From positions 434,001 to 498,000 of the forward strand of contig NZ_KE384548.1 in NCBI RefSeq assembly GCF_000426625.1: a DNA stretch of 64,000 nt, read 5' to 3'. The position numbers were made by a program, and so were the translations under genes. The notes below the pieces were generated by a model that did not search any database, had not been told where the DNA came from, and was given only the letters and a program-made list of their open reading frames with translations. Source of the DNA: Psychrilyobacter atlanticus DSM 19335. Its GTDB lineage: Bacteria; Fusobacteriota; Fusobacteriia; Fusobacteriales; Fusobacteriaceae. Of this stretch, positions 24,745 to 33,184 are shown piece by piece; the first letter of the stretch is position 1, and every line of letters starts with the position of its first letter.

Positions 24745-27249
24745 TTATCTTTCTAATTCCACTATATCTTTATCTTTTTTATCTCTTAATGAGACTTTAA
24801 TTCCGTAATTGCTATTTTTATTCTCTAATATTTTTTTGAGATCTAGGCCATTATTAGATCTTGAAGGTCCAGGAACATATTTTTTAGTTGTTTTTAAAGT
24901 CTTTGTAAACTCTATTTTTTTATTTGAGTAATTAATCTGCATATCGATGTTTCTTTTAGCATTTTTGAAGCCTTTTCGAACTTTTTTTCTTACTTTACCT
25001 AAGGTTTCATCGCTAAAATCTTTAGTTATATCCTGCTGTTTAGTATTTAGTTTAGTTAATCTAATTTCTAGATCATTTAAACTCTTTTTTAAATTTTTCT
25101 TTTCTAAAACTTTAAACATCCCCAAAGATCTAATCTCTTTTTCTTTCCTAGTAATCTCTATTTTAAGCTTATTTTTATTAGCTTCTATCTTTAAATACTC
25201 TCCTTTAGTTAAAATGTTTAAAGCTAATTTATCTATATTTTTATCACTAGCTTTTAAGTTTAAATTTTCTTTAATAGCTTTCAATTTTTTAATATTGTCA
25301 TATTCCTGATCTATTACTTTAAAGGCAACTTTAGATTTAATATTATTTTCTGACTTATACCATGGGATTTTATCTTCATTTTCTTTAACTTGGAGCTCTT
25401 TTACATGAATTTTTTTACTTATTAAATCTATTTCAAAGTTAACTTTATTAAGCCTATTTAATTGCCAGTTCTTATTATCTAAATTATATGAATTCTCTTT
25501 TTCTTTCTTTATTGGATCTGCTGTTGCTTGTTTATTTGATTTTTCAAAACTGTTTGAAATAATAGAGTGTTCTAGATAGTTTTTCTCATCTTTTAATACG
25601 TTATATTGAGCTTTATAATCTATTAGATCAGTAACTATCCGTTCGTCTAGTAACTCTTGTAGTGGTGGTTTTAAGCTGCTTAAATATCCTTTTAATATGT
25701 CTTCTTCTTTATATAAATCTTTAATCTCTAAAGACTTGTTAGAGGTTAATCTATCAGATTCTTTATTAATTAATTGAGAGATGTTAGGATCTTTTAATTG
25801 ACTATGAAACAGCTTCATTTCATCTCTTAATTTGTCTTGATCTTTCTTTTCTTTATCAGTTTTAAATAAATAATTTTGATACATATTTAAAGCACTAAAT
25901 TTGTTTCCAGAGATATTGTCTACAGCTTCTGTATAGATCATATCTGTATCGTTTAATTGCTTATTTAAAGTCTCTTTATATAGATTTATTTCTTCCAATC
26001 TATTTTGCACTGTAAAATAATCACTAGTATCAATAGTGATTTTGTTGTTATATGTATTTAGATCCATCTCCTCTATTTTTTCTTTAGGATGTAGTTCTTT
26101 TAAATCGGATTTTGAGACATTATATTTTTCATCTAATATACTCAGACATTTCTCTAATTTTATTTCATAAGCATCTTTAATTTGTATATATTTTGCTTTA
26201 TATTTATCACTAATTTTTAAATCATTTTTTAGATAATCTAAATTATTTATTGTTTGGGTTAATTCAGATTTCAATTCCAGATCTGTAGGTTTTTTTCTTA
26301 TATCTTTTCTTAAGGTTCGTGCCCTGTTAACCATCTTATAGTAAGCTCCATTACTACAAAAATTAAGTGCAGTTTTATCTAATTTATCTTCTTGGAGCTT
26401 AGTTTTAGTTTTATTATATTCTTCAATTAACTCACTTTTTTCCATTTGATTTATATCACTTTTTTTCTTATAATTTTCAAGCTTTTTTAGCTTGATCAAC
26501 TTATTTTCTTCATGAATTTTTAAAGATTTTTTCTCCCATTTGTTTAATGTGTCTTCTGCCTTTTGTAATATTTTTCCCGGGATATCAATAGGATCTCTTA
26601 ATAACAAATTGGCTTTATCAATATCTCCTTCTGCAAGTGCTTGATTCATTTGTTTTTCTAAACTTAAATGACTAACTCTTTCATCTAAACCTGCTTTTTC
26701 CAAATAACTATTTGTTATGTCAGCAAAGAGTTTTCTGTCTTTAAGTAACTTCTCTTTTTTCTGCCAAGTTCTATCTTTTTTAGCACCTCCTTTTTCTGGA
26801 CTTTTAGTGTTTGCACGTTTAAAAAAAATCTCTTTTTCTCTTTCTATACCATCAAATTTCCTTTCGCAAAACATCAAATGGACATGAACATTTCCCTCTC
26901 CTCGATTATTAGTTTTATTATGAATGGCGTAGGTATATGGATAATCTTTTCCTATTATTTTTTTTACAAATTCATCAACAATTTGCTTATTTTCTTCTAG
27001 AGCTAATTCATTAGGAAGTGAAATTTCATATTCTTTATATGGTCTTCTATTTACTTCATAAACATCCGCTGCATCCCAAAATTCTTTAGGATCTTTTTCT
27101 CCAAAACTAGGCATGTTTCCAGACTCTTTATATACTAATTCCTCCTTCTTTGTTCCCTTGGAATATTTCCCTTCTCTCAAAATATATTCGGCATGAGGTA
27201 ATCCATGGCCAACTGATCCATTTTTAGCTTTTAATCTATAGATTGCCAT
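24745..27249 (-). CDS. MobA/MobL-family relaxase
   Basis: 834 residues, GGAGG ahead of the ATG. The N-terminal relaxase domain has YRLKAKNGS, AEYILREGKY and the metal-binding NVHVHLMF (His122, His124), with His110 upstream. Residue Tyr4 or Tyr22 could be the strand-cleaving tyrosine. The remaining about 600 residues are a long, lysine/glutamate-rich coiled-coil region of unknown role. It nicks DNA at oriT to begin mobilisation. Downstream TraD-like and ArdC-like genes form one operon. Confidence 0.85.
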   Translation of the reverse strand: MAIYRLKAKNGSVGHGLPHAEYILREGKYSKGTKKEELVYKESGNMPSFGEKDPKEFWDAADVYEVNRRPYKEYEISLPNELALEENKQIVDEFVKKIIGKDYPYTYAIHNKTNNRGEGNVHVHLMFCERKFDGIEREKEIFFKRANTKSPEKGGAKKDRTWQKKEKLLKDRKLFADITNSYLEKAGLDERVSHLSLEKQMNQALAEGDIDKANLLLRDPIDIPGKILQKAEDTLNKWEKKSLKIHEENKLIKLKKLENYKKKSDINQMEKSELIEEYNKTKTKLQEDKLDKTALNFCSNGAYYKMVNRARTLRKDIRKKPTDLELKSELTQTINNLDYLKNDLKISDKYKAKYIQIKDAYEIKLEKCLSILDEKYNVSKSDLKELHPKEKIEEMDLNTYNNKITIDTSDYFTVQNRLEEINLYKETLNKQLNDTDMIYTEAVDNISGNKFSALNMYQNYLFKTDKEKKDQDKLRDEMKLFHSQLKDPNISQLINKESDRLTSNKSLEIKDLYKEEDILKGYLSSLKPPLQELLDERIVTDLIDYKAQYNVLKDEKNYLEHSIISNSFEKSNKQATADPIKKEKENSYNLDNKNWQLNRLNKVNFEIDLISKKIHVKELQVKENEDKIPWYKSENNIKSKVAFKVIDQEYDNIKKLKAIKENLNLKASDKNIDKLALNILTKGEYLKIEANKNKLKIEITRKEKEIRSLGMFKVLEKKNLKKSLNDLEIRLTKLNTKQQDITKDFSDETLGKVRKKVRKGFKNAKRNIDMQINYSNKKIEFTKTLKTTKKYVPGPSRSNNGLDLKKILENKNSNYGIKVSLRDKKDKDIVELER

Positions 27250-27279
27250 GTGATTACCTCCTTAAATCTTTAAAAATTT

Positions 27280-27333
27280 ATAAAAAAAAGTCTGTTAAAG
27301 AAAGCAATAATAATTGCTTTTTCTAACAGACTT
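27280..27333 (-). terminator. Terminator or attenuator ahead of the relaxase
   Basis: AAAGTCTGTTA and TAACAGACTTT with an inner AGAAAGCAA stem; on the minus strand it ends in a T run, 31 nt before the relaxase ATG. It would stop transcription entering from upstream or attenuate the mobilisation operon. Confidence 0.75.
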
Positions 27334-27483
27334 TGAGCTCTTGCTCACTAACCTATTTTAAATTTTAGAAAATAAAATTTTGAGTTAATTTTTAACTCAC
27401 AACTTTATTTTTTTATAACTTTTACACTATAAGTATATCTTTATTTTTGGCAAATGTCAAAAATAAAAATCCAGGCGAATGCC

Positions 27484-27575
27484 TTCTTCTGCAACGCAGA
27501 AGTTTCCATATTGACAGGGGTCAAGGGAGCTCCCTTGCACGGCATAACTTTAGTTATGCGTATGCGTGCACTCCT
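27484..27575. other. Candidate origin of transfer (oriT)
   Basis: A GC-richer patch crowded with palindromes: CTTCTGC/GCAGAAG, the perfect AAGGGAGCTCCCTT, and GCATAAC-TTTA-GTTATGC. The last is followed by GTATGCGTGCACTCCTTA, which resembles the nick region of MobQ/IncQ-type origins (from memory, an inverted repeat followed by TAAGTGCGCCCT). It lies 240-330 bp upstream of the relaxase, the usual place. Confidence 0.5.
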
Positions 27576-27624
27576 TAAAATCAGACTTTAGAAAAGTTTG
27601 ATTTGCCCTTTGGAGTGATTTGAA

Positions 27625-27653
27625 AAAGATAGTCAGAATTGACTACCTTTTTG
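27625..27653. terminator. Hairpin with A/T tails
   Basis: AAAAAG-TAGTCA and TGACTA-CTTTTT with a 4-nt loop. It could terminate in either direction near the edge of the mobile module. Confidence 0.5.
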
Positions 27654-27733
27654 CCTTTGACTTTTGTTTTCTGTTGAGGCTTGCTTTATAAAAAATTATA
27701 AAAAAAGACAGTATATAACTGTCTTTTAAATTA

Positions 27734-27844
27734 TTATTTTAATTCTAATTCTAATTTTTTAAATGTTGCCAATTTTGGTATTAAGAAATCAGAAGAACCC
27801 CAATGTATTGAGCAATTTAATTCTAAATCATTTTCTAATTTAAT
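27734..27844 (-). pseudogene. 36-codon gene remnant
   Basis: An open frame lacking a start codon and ribosome-binding site, reading ENDLELNCSIHWGSSDFLIP then KLATFKKLELELK. The composition looks like the end of a real protein, but the family is not recognised. Probably debris at the border of the mobile module. Confidence 0.3.
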
Positions 27845-27849
27845 TTAAT

Positions 27850-27966
27850 TTTTTAATTATATCATAAATCCTAAAAAATAATAATTCCAAGAGTGAGTTT
27901 TAATTTTATTTTGATCTGCTATAATTAGTTTTAATTTTCTAATGATTACGATTTTAATATTAGCGG
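27850..27966 (+). repeat. Upstream element shared with the ompA gene (copy 1)
   Basis: About 110 bp that match 33030-33170 in order: TTAATTATA-CATAAA, AGTTTTAATTTT, CTG-TATAATT and TTTCTAATG--TAC-ATTTTAAT. It contains a TATAAT box at 27920-27925 and lies ahead of the aquaporin gene. Confidence 0.6.
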
Positions 27967-28073
27967 AATCATAAAGAAAAAAAGAAATTATCTGAAAAAG
28001 ATAATGATTTTAAATGAGTTACAAAATATACAAATTTTTAACTCAAATTATTTTACGGAGGAATATTATTAAG

Positions 28074-28769
28074 ATGAAAAGAAAAATGGTAGCAGAATTT
28101 ATTGGAACGTTTTGGTTAGTGTTAGGGGGATGCGGAAGTGCAGTTTTAGCTGCAAATATCCCTGGAGTAGGAATCGGATTTGCAGGAGTAGCATTAGCAT
28201 TTGGTTTAACAGTGGTTACTATGGCATTTGCACTAGGACATATTTCAGGATGTCATCTCAATCCAGCAGTATCTATTGGTTTATGTGTAGGAGGGAGATT
28301 TGAAAAAAAAGAACTTATGCCTTATATTATATCTCAAGTTTTAGGTGGGATTGCAGGGGCTGGAATACTATATATTATTGCTAACGGTTTTACTGGATTT
28401 GATGCAACTCTGAGTGGATTCGCTTCAAATGGATTTGGAACTCATTCTCCTCTTGGATTTAATATGATGGCAGGTTTTGTAACAGAGGTTGTTATGACAA
28501 TGATGTTTTTAATTATTATAATGGGATCTACAGACGAAAGAGCACCAAAAGGATTTGCACCTATTGCAATTGGATTAGGGTTGACTCTTATTCATTTAAT
28601 TAGTATCCCTGTAACTAATACTTCTGTAAATCCTGCTAGGAGTACAGCAGTAGCTATTTATCAAGGTGGCTGGGCATTAAAACAATTATGGCTATTTTGG
28701 TTAGCACCAGTTATAGGAGCAATATTAGGAGCTTATATATATAGATATATAGGCGCTAAAAAAGATTAA
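28074..28769 (+). CDS. aqpZ: Aquaporin Z-type water channel
   Basis: 231 residues from ATG 28074. Six membrane helices with the two pore motifs HLNPAVS (first half) and SVNPARS (second half), and [20 protein letters not shown] at the start, typical of AqpZ rather than of glycerol facilitators. GGAGG lies 12 nt before this ATG but only 6 nt before an in-frame ATT at 28068; either could be used. It sits in the inner membrane and equilibrates water during osmotic change. Single-gene unit with a shared upstream element. Confidence 0.9.
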   Translation: MKRKMVAEFIGTFWLVLGGCGSAVLAANIPGVGIGFAGVALAFGLTVVTMAFALGHISGCHLNPAVSIGLCVGGRFEKKELMPYIISQVLGGIAGAGILYIIANGFTGFDATLSGFASNGFGTHSPLGFNMMAGFVTEVVMTMMFLIIIMGSTDERAPKGFAPIAIGLGLTLIHLISIPVTNTSVNPARSTAVAIYQGGWALKQLWLFWLAPVIGAILGAYIYRYIGAKKD

Positions 28770-28880
28770 TAAAGGTGAATTTCTAGAATTATTTTATCAA
28801 AATATAAAGGTATGAAGATTGATGATTTGAGAAGAAGAAACCTAATCATTAAAAGATCTTAAAAATATCTATTTTTAGAG

Positions 28881-28995
28881 AGTGGCCTATAAAATATAGG
28901 CCACTCTTTTATTAATTTTAGGTTGGTTAATAATATCAAATTATAGTTTAAAAAATCTTAGGATTAGATCTGTTATTAAAAATAAATTAATAATC
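28881..28995 (+). repeat. Terminator-promoter cassette, copy 2
   Basis: Perfect hairpin AGTGGCCTATA-AAA-TATAGGCCACT (28881-28905) with a T run, then the conserved block TTATAGTTTAAAAAATCT and GTTATTAAAAATAAATTAAT. Compensating base changes relative to copy 1 (A-T pair to G-C pair) keep the stem paired. It precedes the second small coiled-coil lipoprotein. Confidence 0.75.
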
Positions 28996-29018
28996 TGAGT
29001 TATAAAAAGGGGAATGAA

Positions 29019-29210
29019 ATGAATAAAATACTATTAGGCATATTAATAACTGGAATTTTTTCAGCTTGCTCAAATTCAGAATTGAAAGCAACAGTTTTTA
29101 CTCAAGGAGAAGAGTATAAATTATTAGAAAATGAAACAGAAGAATTAAAGATACAAATAGAAGAATTAAAAATAAGAACTGAAAAATTGATGAAATTCAC
29201 AGATGAATAA
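29019..29210 (+). CDS. Small coiled-coil lipoprotein, paralogue 2
   Basis: 63 residues with the same signal peptide as the 6069 protein (MNKILLGILITGIFSAC) and a similar charged coiled coil (EYKLLENETEELKIQIEELKIRTEKLMKF). First gene of a three-gene envelope operon with the basic secreted protein and the MORN-L,D-transpeptidase lipoprotein. It may be a small lipoprotein linking peptidoglycan and outer membrane; not proven. Confidence 0.7.
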   Translation: MNKILLGILITGIFSACSNSELKATVFTQGEEYKLLENETEELKIQIEELKIRTEKLMKFTDE

Positions 29211-29228
29211 AAATAGGAGGGATTAGAT

Positions 29229-29513
29229 ATGAAAAAAGGATTATTAGTAATTTTAATAGCCATATTAGGTGTAACAGCTACAGCAAATGATACTATACAA
29301 AATGTAATAAAGGTAAAACGAAAAGTAAGAAAAGTCAAAAATTATAAAGTGTTGGACACCAAAAAAACAAAAAAATTGAAACGAAAAGTGAAAAAAACAA
29401 AAAATAAAGTGGATGATTTAAAAGATCTTGATTTATCATTATCAGACAAAAATTTAAATACAGTCGATAACTTACTAGATGCTATGGAGAAGAAAAAAGA
29501 TAAGGAAGATTAA
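29229..29513 (+). CDS. Small lysine-rich secreted protein
   Basis: 94 residues with a signal peptide (MKKGLLVILIAILGVTATAND) and a very basic repeat-like mature part (KRKVRKVKNYKVLDTKKTKK, LKRKVKKTKNKVDDL). AGGAGGG precedes the ATG. Many lysines could act as binding or cross-linking sites on the cell wall next to the L,D-transpeptidase encoded directly downstream. Family not recognised. Confidence 0.65.
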   Translation: MKKGLLVILIAILGVTATANDTIQNVIKVKRKVRKVKNYKVLDTKKTKKLKRKVKKTKNKVDDLKDLDLSLSDKNLNTVDNLLDAMEKKKDKED

Positions 29514-29535
29514 AATAAAAAAAGGAGAGTCGAGT

Positions 29536-31413
29536 GTGAAGAAGAAGTTATTTTTATTCATAGTAATGTTGAACTTTATATCGTGTGCTAGGATGTCACC
29601 AGAGGAAAGGTATCAAAGTTTAATAGTTAGTAAAGAAAGTGGGAAATTGAAAGTAGTTGAAGAACATTTGGTTTACAAAAGATCTAAGAAAAATTATGTA
29701 GGTAGATATGTTGTCAATTATGATAATGGTAAGGTTAAAAGTAATGCTTATTATTTGGAGGGGAAAAAAGAAGGAAAAGAAGAAGAATTTTATGAAAATG
29801 GAAAAATGAAAAGTGAAAGAGATTTCATAAATGGAGAAAAGGAAGGGGAAGAGATTACCTACTTTTTAAACGGTGATATAAAGAGTAAAACAAATTATAC
29901 TGCAAATAATAAAAATGGTAAAGAAATAATATTTAGCAAGGGCAAGGAGTCTTATATTATTACAAATTATCTATTAGGTAAAAAGAAAGGAAGTGAAAAG
30001 GAGTATAAAAAAGGGGTTCTGATAAGAGAAACAGAATTTATAAACTCTCTAAAAAATGGTAAAGAAATTTTTTACAAAAATGGAAATAAAATAGAAAAAA
30101 GAAATTATAAATCTGGAAAGTTACTTTCATATGAAAAGGTAGAATATTTAAATGATAATAAGAAAATAAGTTATTTTAAGGGGAATCAACTGGTAACTAT
30201 AGAAATATATGAAAAATCCAGATTGATAAAAAAAATTCCATATAAATATAATATTAAAAACGGAAAAGGATATGAATTTAAAGGGAGCTATCCCTATGAA
30301 ATCATATACTCAAATGGAGATATTTTAGAGAAAAAAGAGTTATTAAAAGAAGCTAATTACAATGAAAACATAAAGTTTTCTGGGGCACTTCCGGAAAGAA
30401 AATATGTTCTTATAACAAGTAATAAGGCTATCCCAAAGAAAGACGCATACAAAACTAGTGAACGTTTAAAAGAAAAGGTATTCTGGGGAGAGAAATATAC
30501 CTATCTTGGTGAGACAAAAAAATTTTATAAAATTAGTTGTTATGGGAAAACTGCTTATATAACTAAAAAATACTCTATTTTAAGAAGATTTGATTTTAAT
30601 AAGATGGTTAGTAAATTAAAAGAATTAAACAAATTTATAGAGACTTCACCTAAAAAATCTGACATAAGGATTATTAACCATTATATCAATCCTACATCAA
30701 AGAAAAATGACCAAGGAGAAAGGGATAGTTATGGAAGTAGAGGTGAACAGGCAGCAATAGCTTATTATATAGAAAATAAGGTAGAAAAATTTCGTTATAT
30801 ACATGATAGACAATACATTTTAATTACCGGAAAAGATGAAGAAAAAGGGACAATTTCTTTTAAACTTCCAGGAGATAATAAGGTTTATAAAACGCTAAAA
30901 AACGAGGTAACAAAAAAAAATTATGGGGATCCGATAAAGAAAGCAATAATCATAGATAAGAAAAACCAAAATCAGGGAGTCTTTGAAAAGGTAGATGGCA
31001 TCTGGGAACTGGTTTCATATTCCTATATAAACTCTGGTAGAGATAATGGAGAGGACAGTTATAAAACCCCTTCAGGAGAGTATTCTATAGCCTATGGAGT
31101 TCCTTTTATTCTATTTCTTTCAAAAGAGGATGATGGCAATGACATCAAAGCAAATTTTGGTATACGATTTAGTGGAGGAGGGTATATTCATACTATTCCA
31201 TATGCAAAGAAACAAGACAGCGAATTAAAAGTGGAATTAAAAACTATAATTGCAGAAGGAGAAAAAAAACTAGGAATATACCCTACAACACATAAGTGTG
31301 TTAGGAATCCACAAGATCATGGGAAGTTTCTTTATGAGTGGCTGGGAGCTAAAAAAATCAGAAATGGGAGGTATAGGATACCTGAAGAAAATAGTATAGT
31401 AATATCGTATTAA
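29536..31413 (+). CDS. MORN-repeat, SH3 and L,D-transpeptidase lipoprotein
   Basis: 625 residues from GTG 29536 (AAAGGAG ahead). Signal peptide with lipobox ISC (Cys17). Residues about 60-240 are YwqK-type MORN repeats (EEFYENGKMKSERDFINGEK). About 285-350 fits a bacterial SH3 domain (PKKDAYKTSERLKEKVFWGE). The C-terminal third has the L,D-transpeptidase (YkuD) features: GGYIHTIP supplies the His and THKCVRN the catalytic Cys588 and Arg. The usual SHGCVRM is altered to THKCVRN. It should act on peptidoglycan in the periplasm, cross-linking stems or attaching proteins. The MORN fusion is unusual. Confidence 0.75.
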   Translation: MKKKLFLFIVMLNFISCARMSPEERYQSLIVSKESGKLKVVEEHLVYKRSKKNYVGRYVVNYDNGKVKSNAYYLEGKKEGKEEEFYENGKMKSERDFINGEKEGEEITYFLNGDIKSKTNYTANNKNGKEIIFSKGKESYIITNYLLGKKKGSEKEYKKGVLIRETEFINSLKNGKEIFYKNGNKIEKRNYKSGKLLSYEKVEYLNDNKKISYFKGNQLVTIEIYEKSRLIKKIPYKYNIKNGKGYEFKGSYPYEIIYSNGDILEKKELLKEANYNENIKFSGALPERKYVLITSNKAIPKKDAYKTSERLKEKVFWGEKYTYLGETKKFYKISCYGKTAYITKKYSILRRFDFNKMVSKLKELNKFIETSPKKSDIRIINHYINPTSKKNDQGERDSYGSRGEQAAIAYYIENKVEKFRYIHDRQYILITGKDEEKGTISFKLPGDNKVYKTLKNEVTKKNYGDPIKKAIIIDKKNQNQGVFEKVDGIWELVSYSYINSGRDNGEDSYKTPSGEYSIAYGVPFILFLSKEDDGNDIKANFGIRFSGGGYIHTIPYAKKQDSELKVELKTIIAEGEKKLGIYPTTHKCVRNPQDHGKFLYEWLGAKKIRNGRYRIPEENSIVISY

Positions 31414-31496
31414 TTTTGATTGTTACAGCAACTTACGGTGTTACAATACACTTACTAATATACCTTATTCTAGTTATAATTCTAGATATTCATTCT

Positions 31497-31538
31497 AAAA
31501 GGACTTTTCGATTTAATACATCGATTAGTCCTTTTCTT
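31497..31538 (+). terminator. Intrinsic terminator
   Basis: AAAAGGACT-TCGAT and ATCGA-AGTCCTTTT form a strong stem followed by T residues, closing the MORN-transpeptidase operon. Confidence 0.85.
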
Positions 31539-31600
31539 ATCATGTTTAAATAAAAGAAATGATTGACGAATATATATGCGAACGCTATCCTATAAAAAAC

Positions 31601-31756
31601 TTATAGCAGTTTTAAAAAATGGAAATTCATAATCCAAAAAAATGAAAATAAGCTCCCGTGAGAGTCTGTGTTATTTGAGACTACTATTTCAAAAGGACCT
31701 ACCAAACTATCCCATCCAAGGCCTAATCCTACTCCAGAAGTAAAAATATTATTAGA
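31601..31756 (-). pseudogene. C-terminal remnant of an outer-membrane beta-barrel protein
   Basis: An open frame without a start: SNNIFTSGVGLGLGWDSLVG then PFEIVVSNNTDSHGSLFSFFW. The G-x-GLGWDSLVGPF pattern is that of the last strands of Omp85/BamA-like barrels and of patatin-type (type Vd) autotransporters such as FplA. The upstream end is cut exactly where repeat cassette copy 3 begins. Confidence 0.5.
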
Positions 31757-31757
31757 A

Positions 31758-31876
31758 AGTGGTCTATAAAATATAGATCACTTTTTTATTAAATCTGATA
31801 GATTAATTAGTAATATTAAATTCATAGTTTAAAAAATCTGAGAATAGATATATTATTAAAATAAATTAATAATATG
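31758..31876 (+). repeat. Terminator-promoter cassette, copy 3
   Basis: Hairpin AGTGGTCTATA-AAA-TATAGATCACT (one G-U pair), T run, then CATAGTTTAAAAAATCTGAG, AATAGATATATTATTAAAAT and AAATTAATAAT. It abuts the beta-barrel remnant on one side and the Crp/Fnr-type gene on the other. Confidence 0.75.
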
Positions 31877-31923
31877 ATTTGAAGGGAATAATGATAAAAA
31901 AAATTAATTGAAAGGAGAAAACT

Positions 31924-32568
31924 ATGGACGATAAAGAAAGATTTTTATTTTATAATTTATTAACAAACGAAGAAAAAGAACTTTTAAAAATAAAAAATTA
32001 TAAAAAAGGAGATACTTTAACCTATTTTGAAAAGATGCATAAATTTTATTTTATTTTAGATGGCGAAGTTAGGCTTTTTAAAAATCTGGATAAAATGCTA
32101 TTAGTATCTGTTTCAGTATTATCGGAGGGATACTTAGTTGGAATTTTAAGGTTTCTAACAGAAGTTGGAATAACTGACGAGACAATAGTCTTAACAGACA
32201 CTTTAAAAGTGATTGAGATTGACCTTGACATAATTAAAAGATTAAAAAATGAAAGTTTTGAATTCAATAATTATTTAATTGATTTAATTCTAAAACGTGG
32301 GCTAGAGACTATAGAATCTTTAAGAATAAAGACTTTTTCTGGGATAAAAGGATTAATTGCATATAATTTAATAAAGCATTCGAGAGGTGATTACTTATAT
32401 ATCGAACGTTATGATGAAATTATTAAATATTTAAATATTAGTCATAACGGTTTTTACAGTACGTTAAATAAGCTTGTTAAAGACAAATTAATAGAAAAAT
32501 CAAAAAATAGTATAAAAATTTTAGATGCTCAAAAACTTAAAGGACTTTATTCAGACTTTTTAAATTAA
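31924..32568 (+). CDS. Crp/Fnr-family transcriptional regulator (YeiL-like)
   Basis: 214 residues, AAAGGAG ahead of the ATG. N-terminal beta-roll sensor domain (FYFILDGEVRLFKNLDKMLL, VLSEGYLVGILRFLTEVG), a dimer helix (FNNYLIDLILKRGLETIESL) and a C-terminal winged helix (EIIKYLNISHNGFYSTLNKLVKDKLIEK). No cysteine cluster, so not an oxygen-sensing Fnr. The cyclic-nucleotide-binding arginine is not evident. It is expressed from repeat cassette copy 3. Target genes unknown; the flanking envelope genes are candidates. Confidence 0.8.
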   Translation: MDDKERFLFYNLLTNEEKELLKIKNYKKGDTLTYFEKMHKFYFILDGEVRLFKNLDKMLLVSVSVLSEGYLVGILRFLTEVGITDETIVLTDTLKVIEIDLDIIKRLKNESFEFNNYLIDLILKRGLETIESLRIKTFSGIKGLIAYNLIKHSRGDYLYIERYDEIIKYLNISHNGFYSTLNKLVKDKLIEKSKNSIKILDAQKLKGLYSDFLN

Positions 32569-32653
32569 TAATAAAAATTTAATAATAAGAATGTAGATTA
32601 GTGTATTGTTAGGGATTGCCTAAAAAAGTCTCTAAGATCTGTAAGTAAAATAT

Positions 32654-32692
32654 AAAAAAGCTTTCAAAATATTATATTCTGAAAGCTTTTTT
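32654..32692. terminator. Bidirectional terminator between convergent genes
   Basis: AAAAAAGCTTTC and GAAAGCTTTTTT with a 15-nt loop, shared by the Crp-type gene (plus) and the zinc-ribbon gene (minus). Confidence 0.9.
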
Positions 32693-32698
32693 ATTTAA

Positions 32699-32869
32699 TT
32701 AATTATGAGGTTTCTGAAAACTGAAAAGAATACCTCTATTCTGTGATGTTCTATTTTTCTTACACCCTCTACAAATTTTATTATAAGGGACTCCACAAGA
32801 GTCTATCTCTGTTTCAAATACTCTCTTACATTTTAAACATTTTGTTTTTTTCTTTATTTTATTTTCCAT
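32699..32869 (-). CDS. Small zinc-ribbon protein, paralogue 1
   Basis: 56 residues: MENKIKKKTKCLKCKRVFET and EIDSCGVPYNKICRGCKKNR. Two CxxC knuckles (CLKC, CRGC) form a zinc ribbon. GGGAGA precedes the ATG. A paralogue at 41083-41238 has the same layout. Role unknown; small zinc ribbons often act as regulators or nucleic-acid binders. Confidence 0.7.
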   Translation of the reverse strand: MENKIKKKTKCLKCKRVFETEIDSCGVPYNKICRGCKKNRTSQNRGILFSFQKPHN

Positions 32870-33029
32870 AAATATCTCCCTTCATAAATTATCAAAATAT
32901 ACACTAAATGATCTTTATTTGTATATTTATAGATTATAATAAAATTTATTTCAAATATAACGACTTGTAGTGATTGATTTTTTTCTTAAAATATGCAACG
33001 TAATTTTTATTAATTAGAAACTTGAAATT

Positions 33030-33170
33030 CTTAATTATACCATAAAATTGAAAAAAAATAAATTTCAATGGTTAGTTTTAATTTTTTATTAGTCTGTTAT
33101 AATTGTTTTCTAATAGAAAATTAATTTATTTTAATTTTTCTAATGGGTACAATTTTAATGTTAAAACAAT
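33030..33170 (+). repeat. Upstream element shared with the aquaporin gene (copy 2)
   Basis: Matches 27850-27966 with an extra stretch in the middle. It has AGTTTTAATTTTT, GTCTGTTATAATTG with TATAAT at 33098-33103, and TTTCTAATGGGTACAATTTT. It is the likely promoter of the OmpA-family gene. Confidence 0.6.
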
Positions 33171-33184
33171 TATAAGGAGGGAAA

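Larger units (their letters stand above)
23025..27700. mobile_element. Mobilisable module (ArdC-like, TraD-like, MobA/MobL, oriT)
   Basis: Four same-strand genes for transfer and anti-restriction and a palindrome-rich candidate origin of transfer upstream of the relaxase. No integrase, replication gene or clear attachment repeats are visible, so it may be an integrated mobilisable plasmid or a partly lost mobilisable island. Confidence 0.65.

Noticed and set aside
24947-25309. Hydrophobic plus-strand frame opposite the relaxase
   Set aside because: Complement of the lysine-rich coiled coil gives Phe/Leu/Ser by codon reversal; no start signal.
27484-27575. Rolling-circle replication origin
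   Set aside because: Palindromes would fit, but no replication initiator is encoded nearby, and the position before a relaxase favours oriT.
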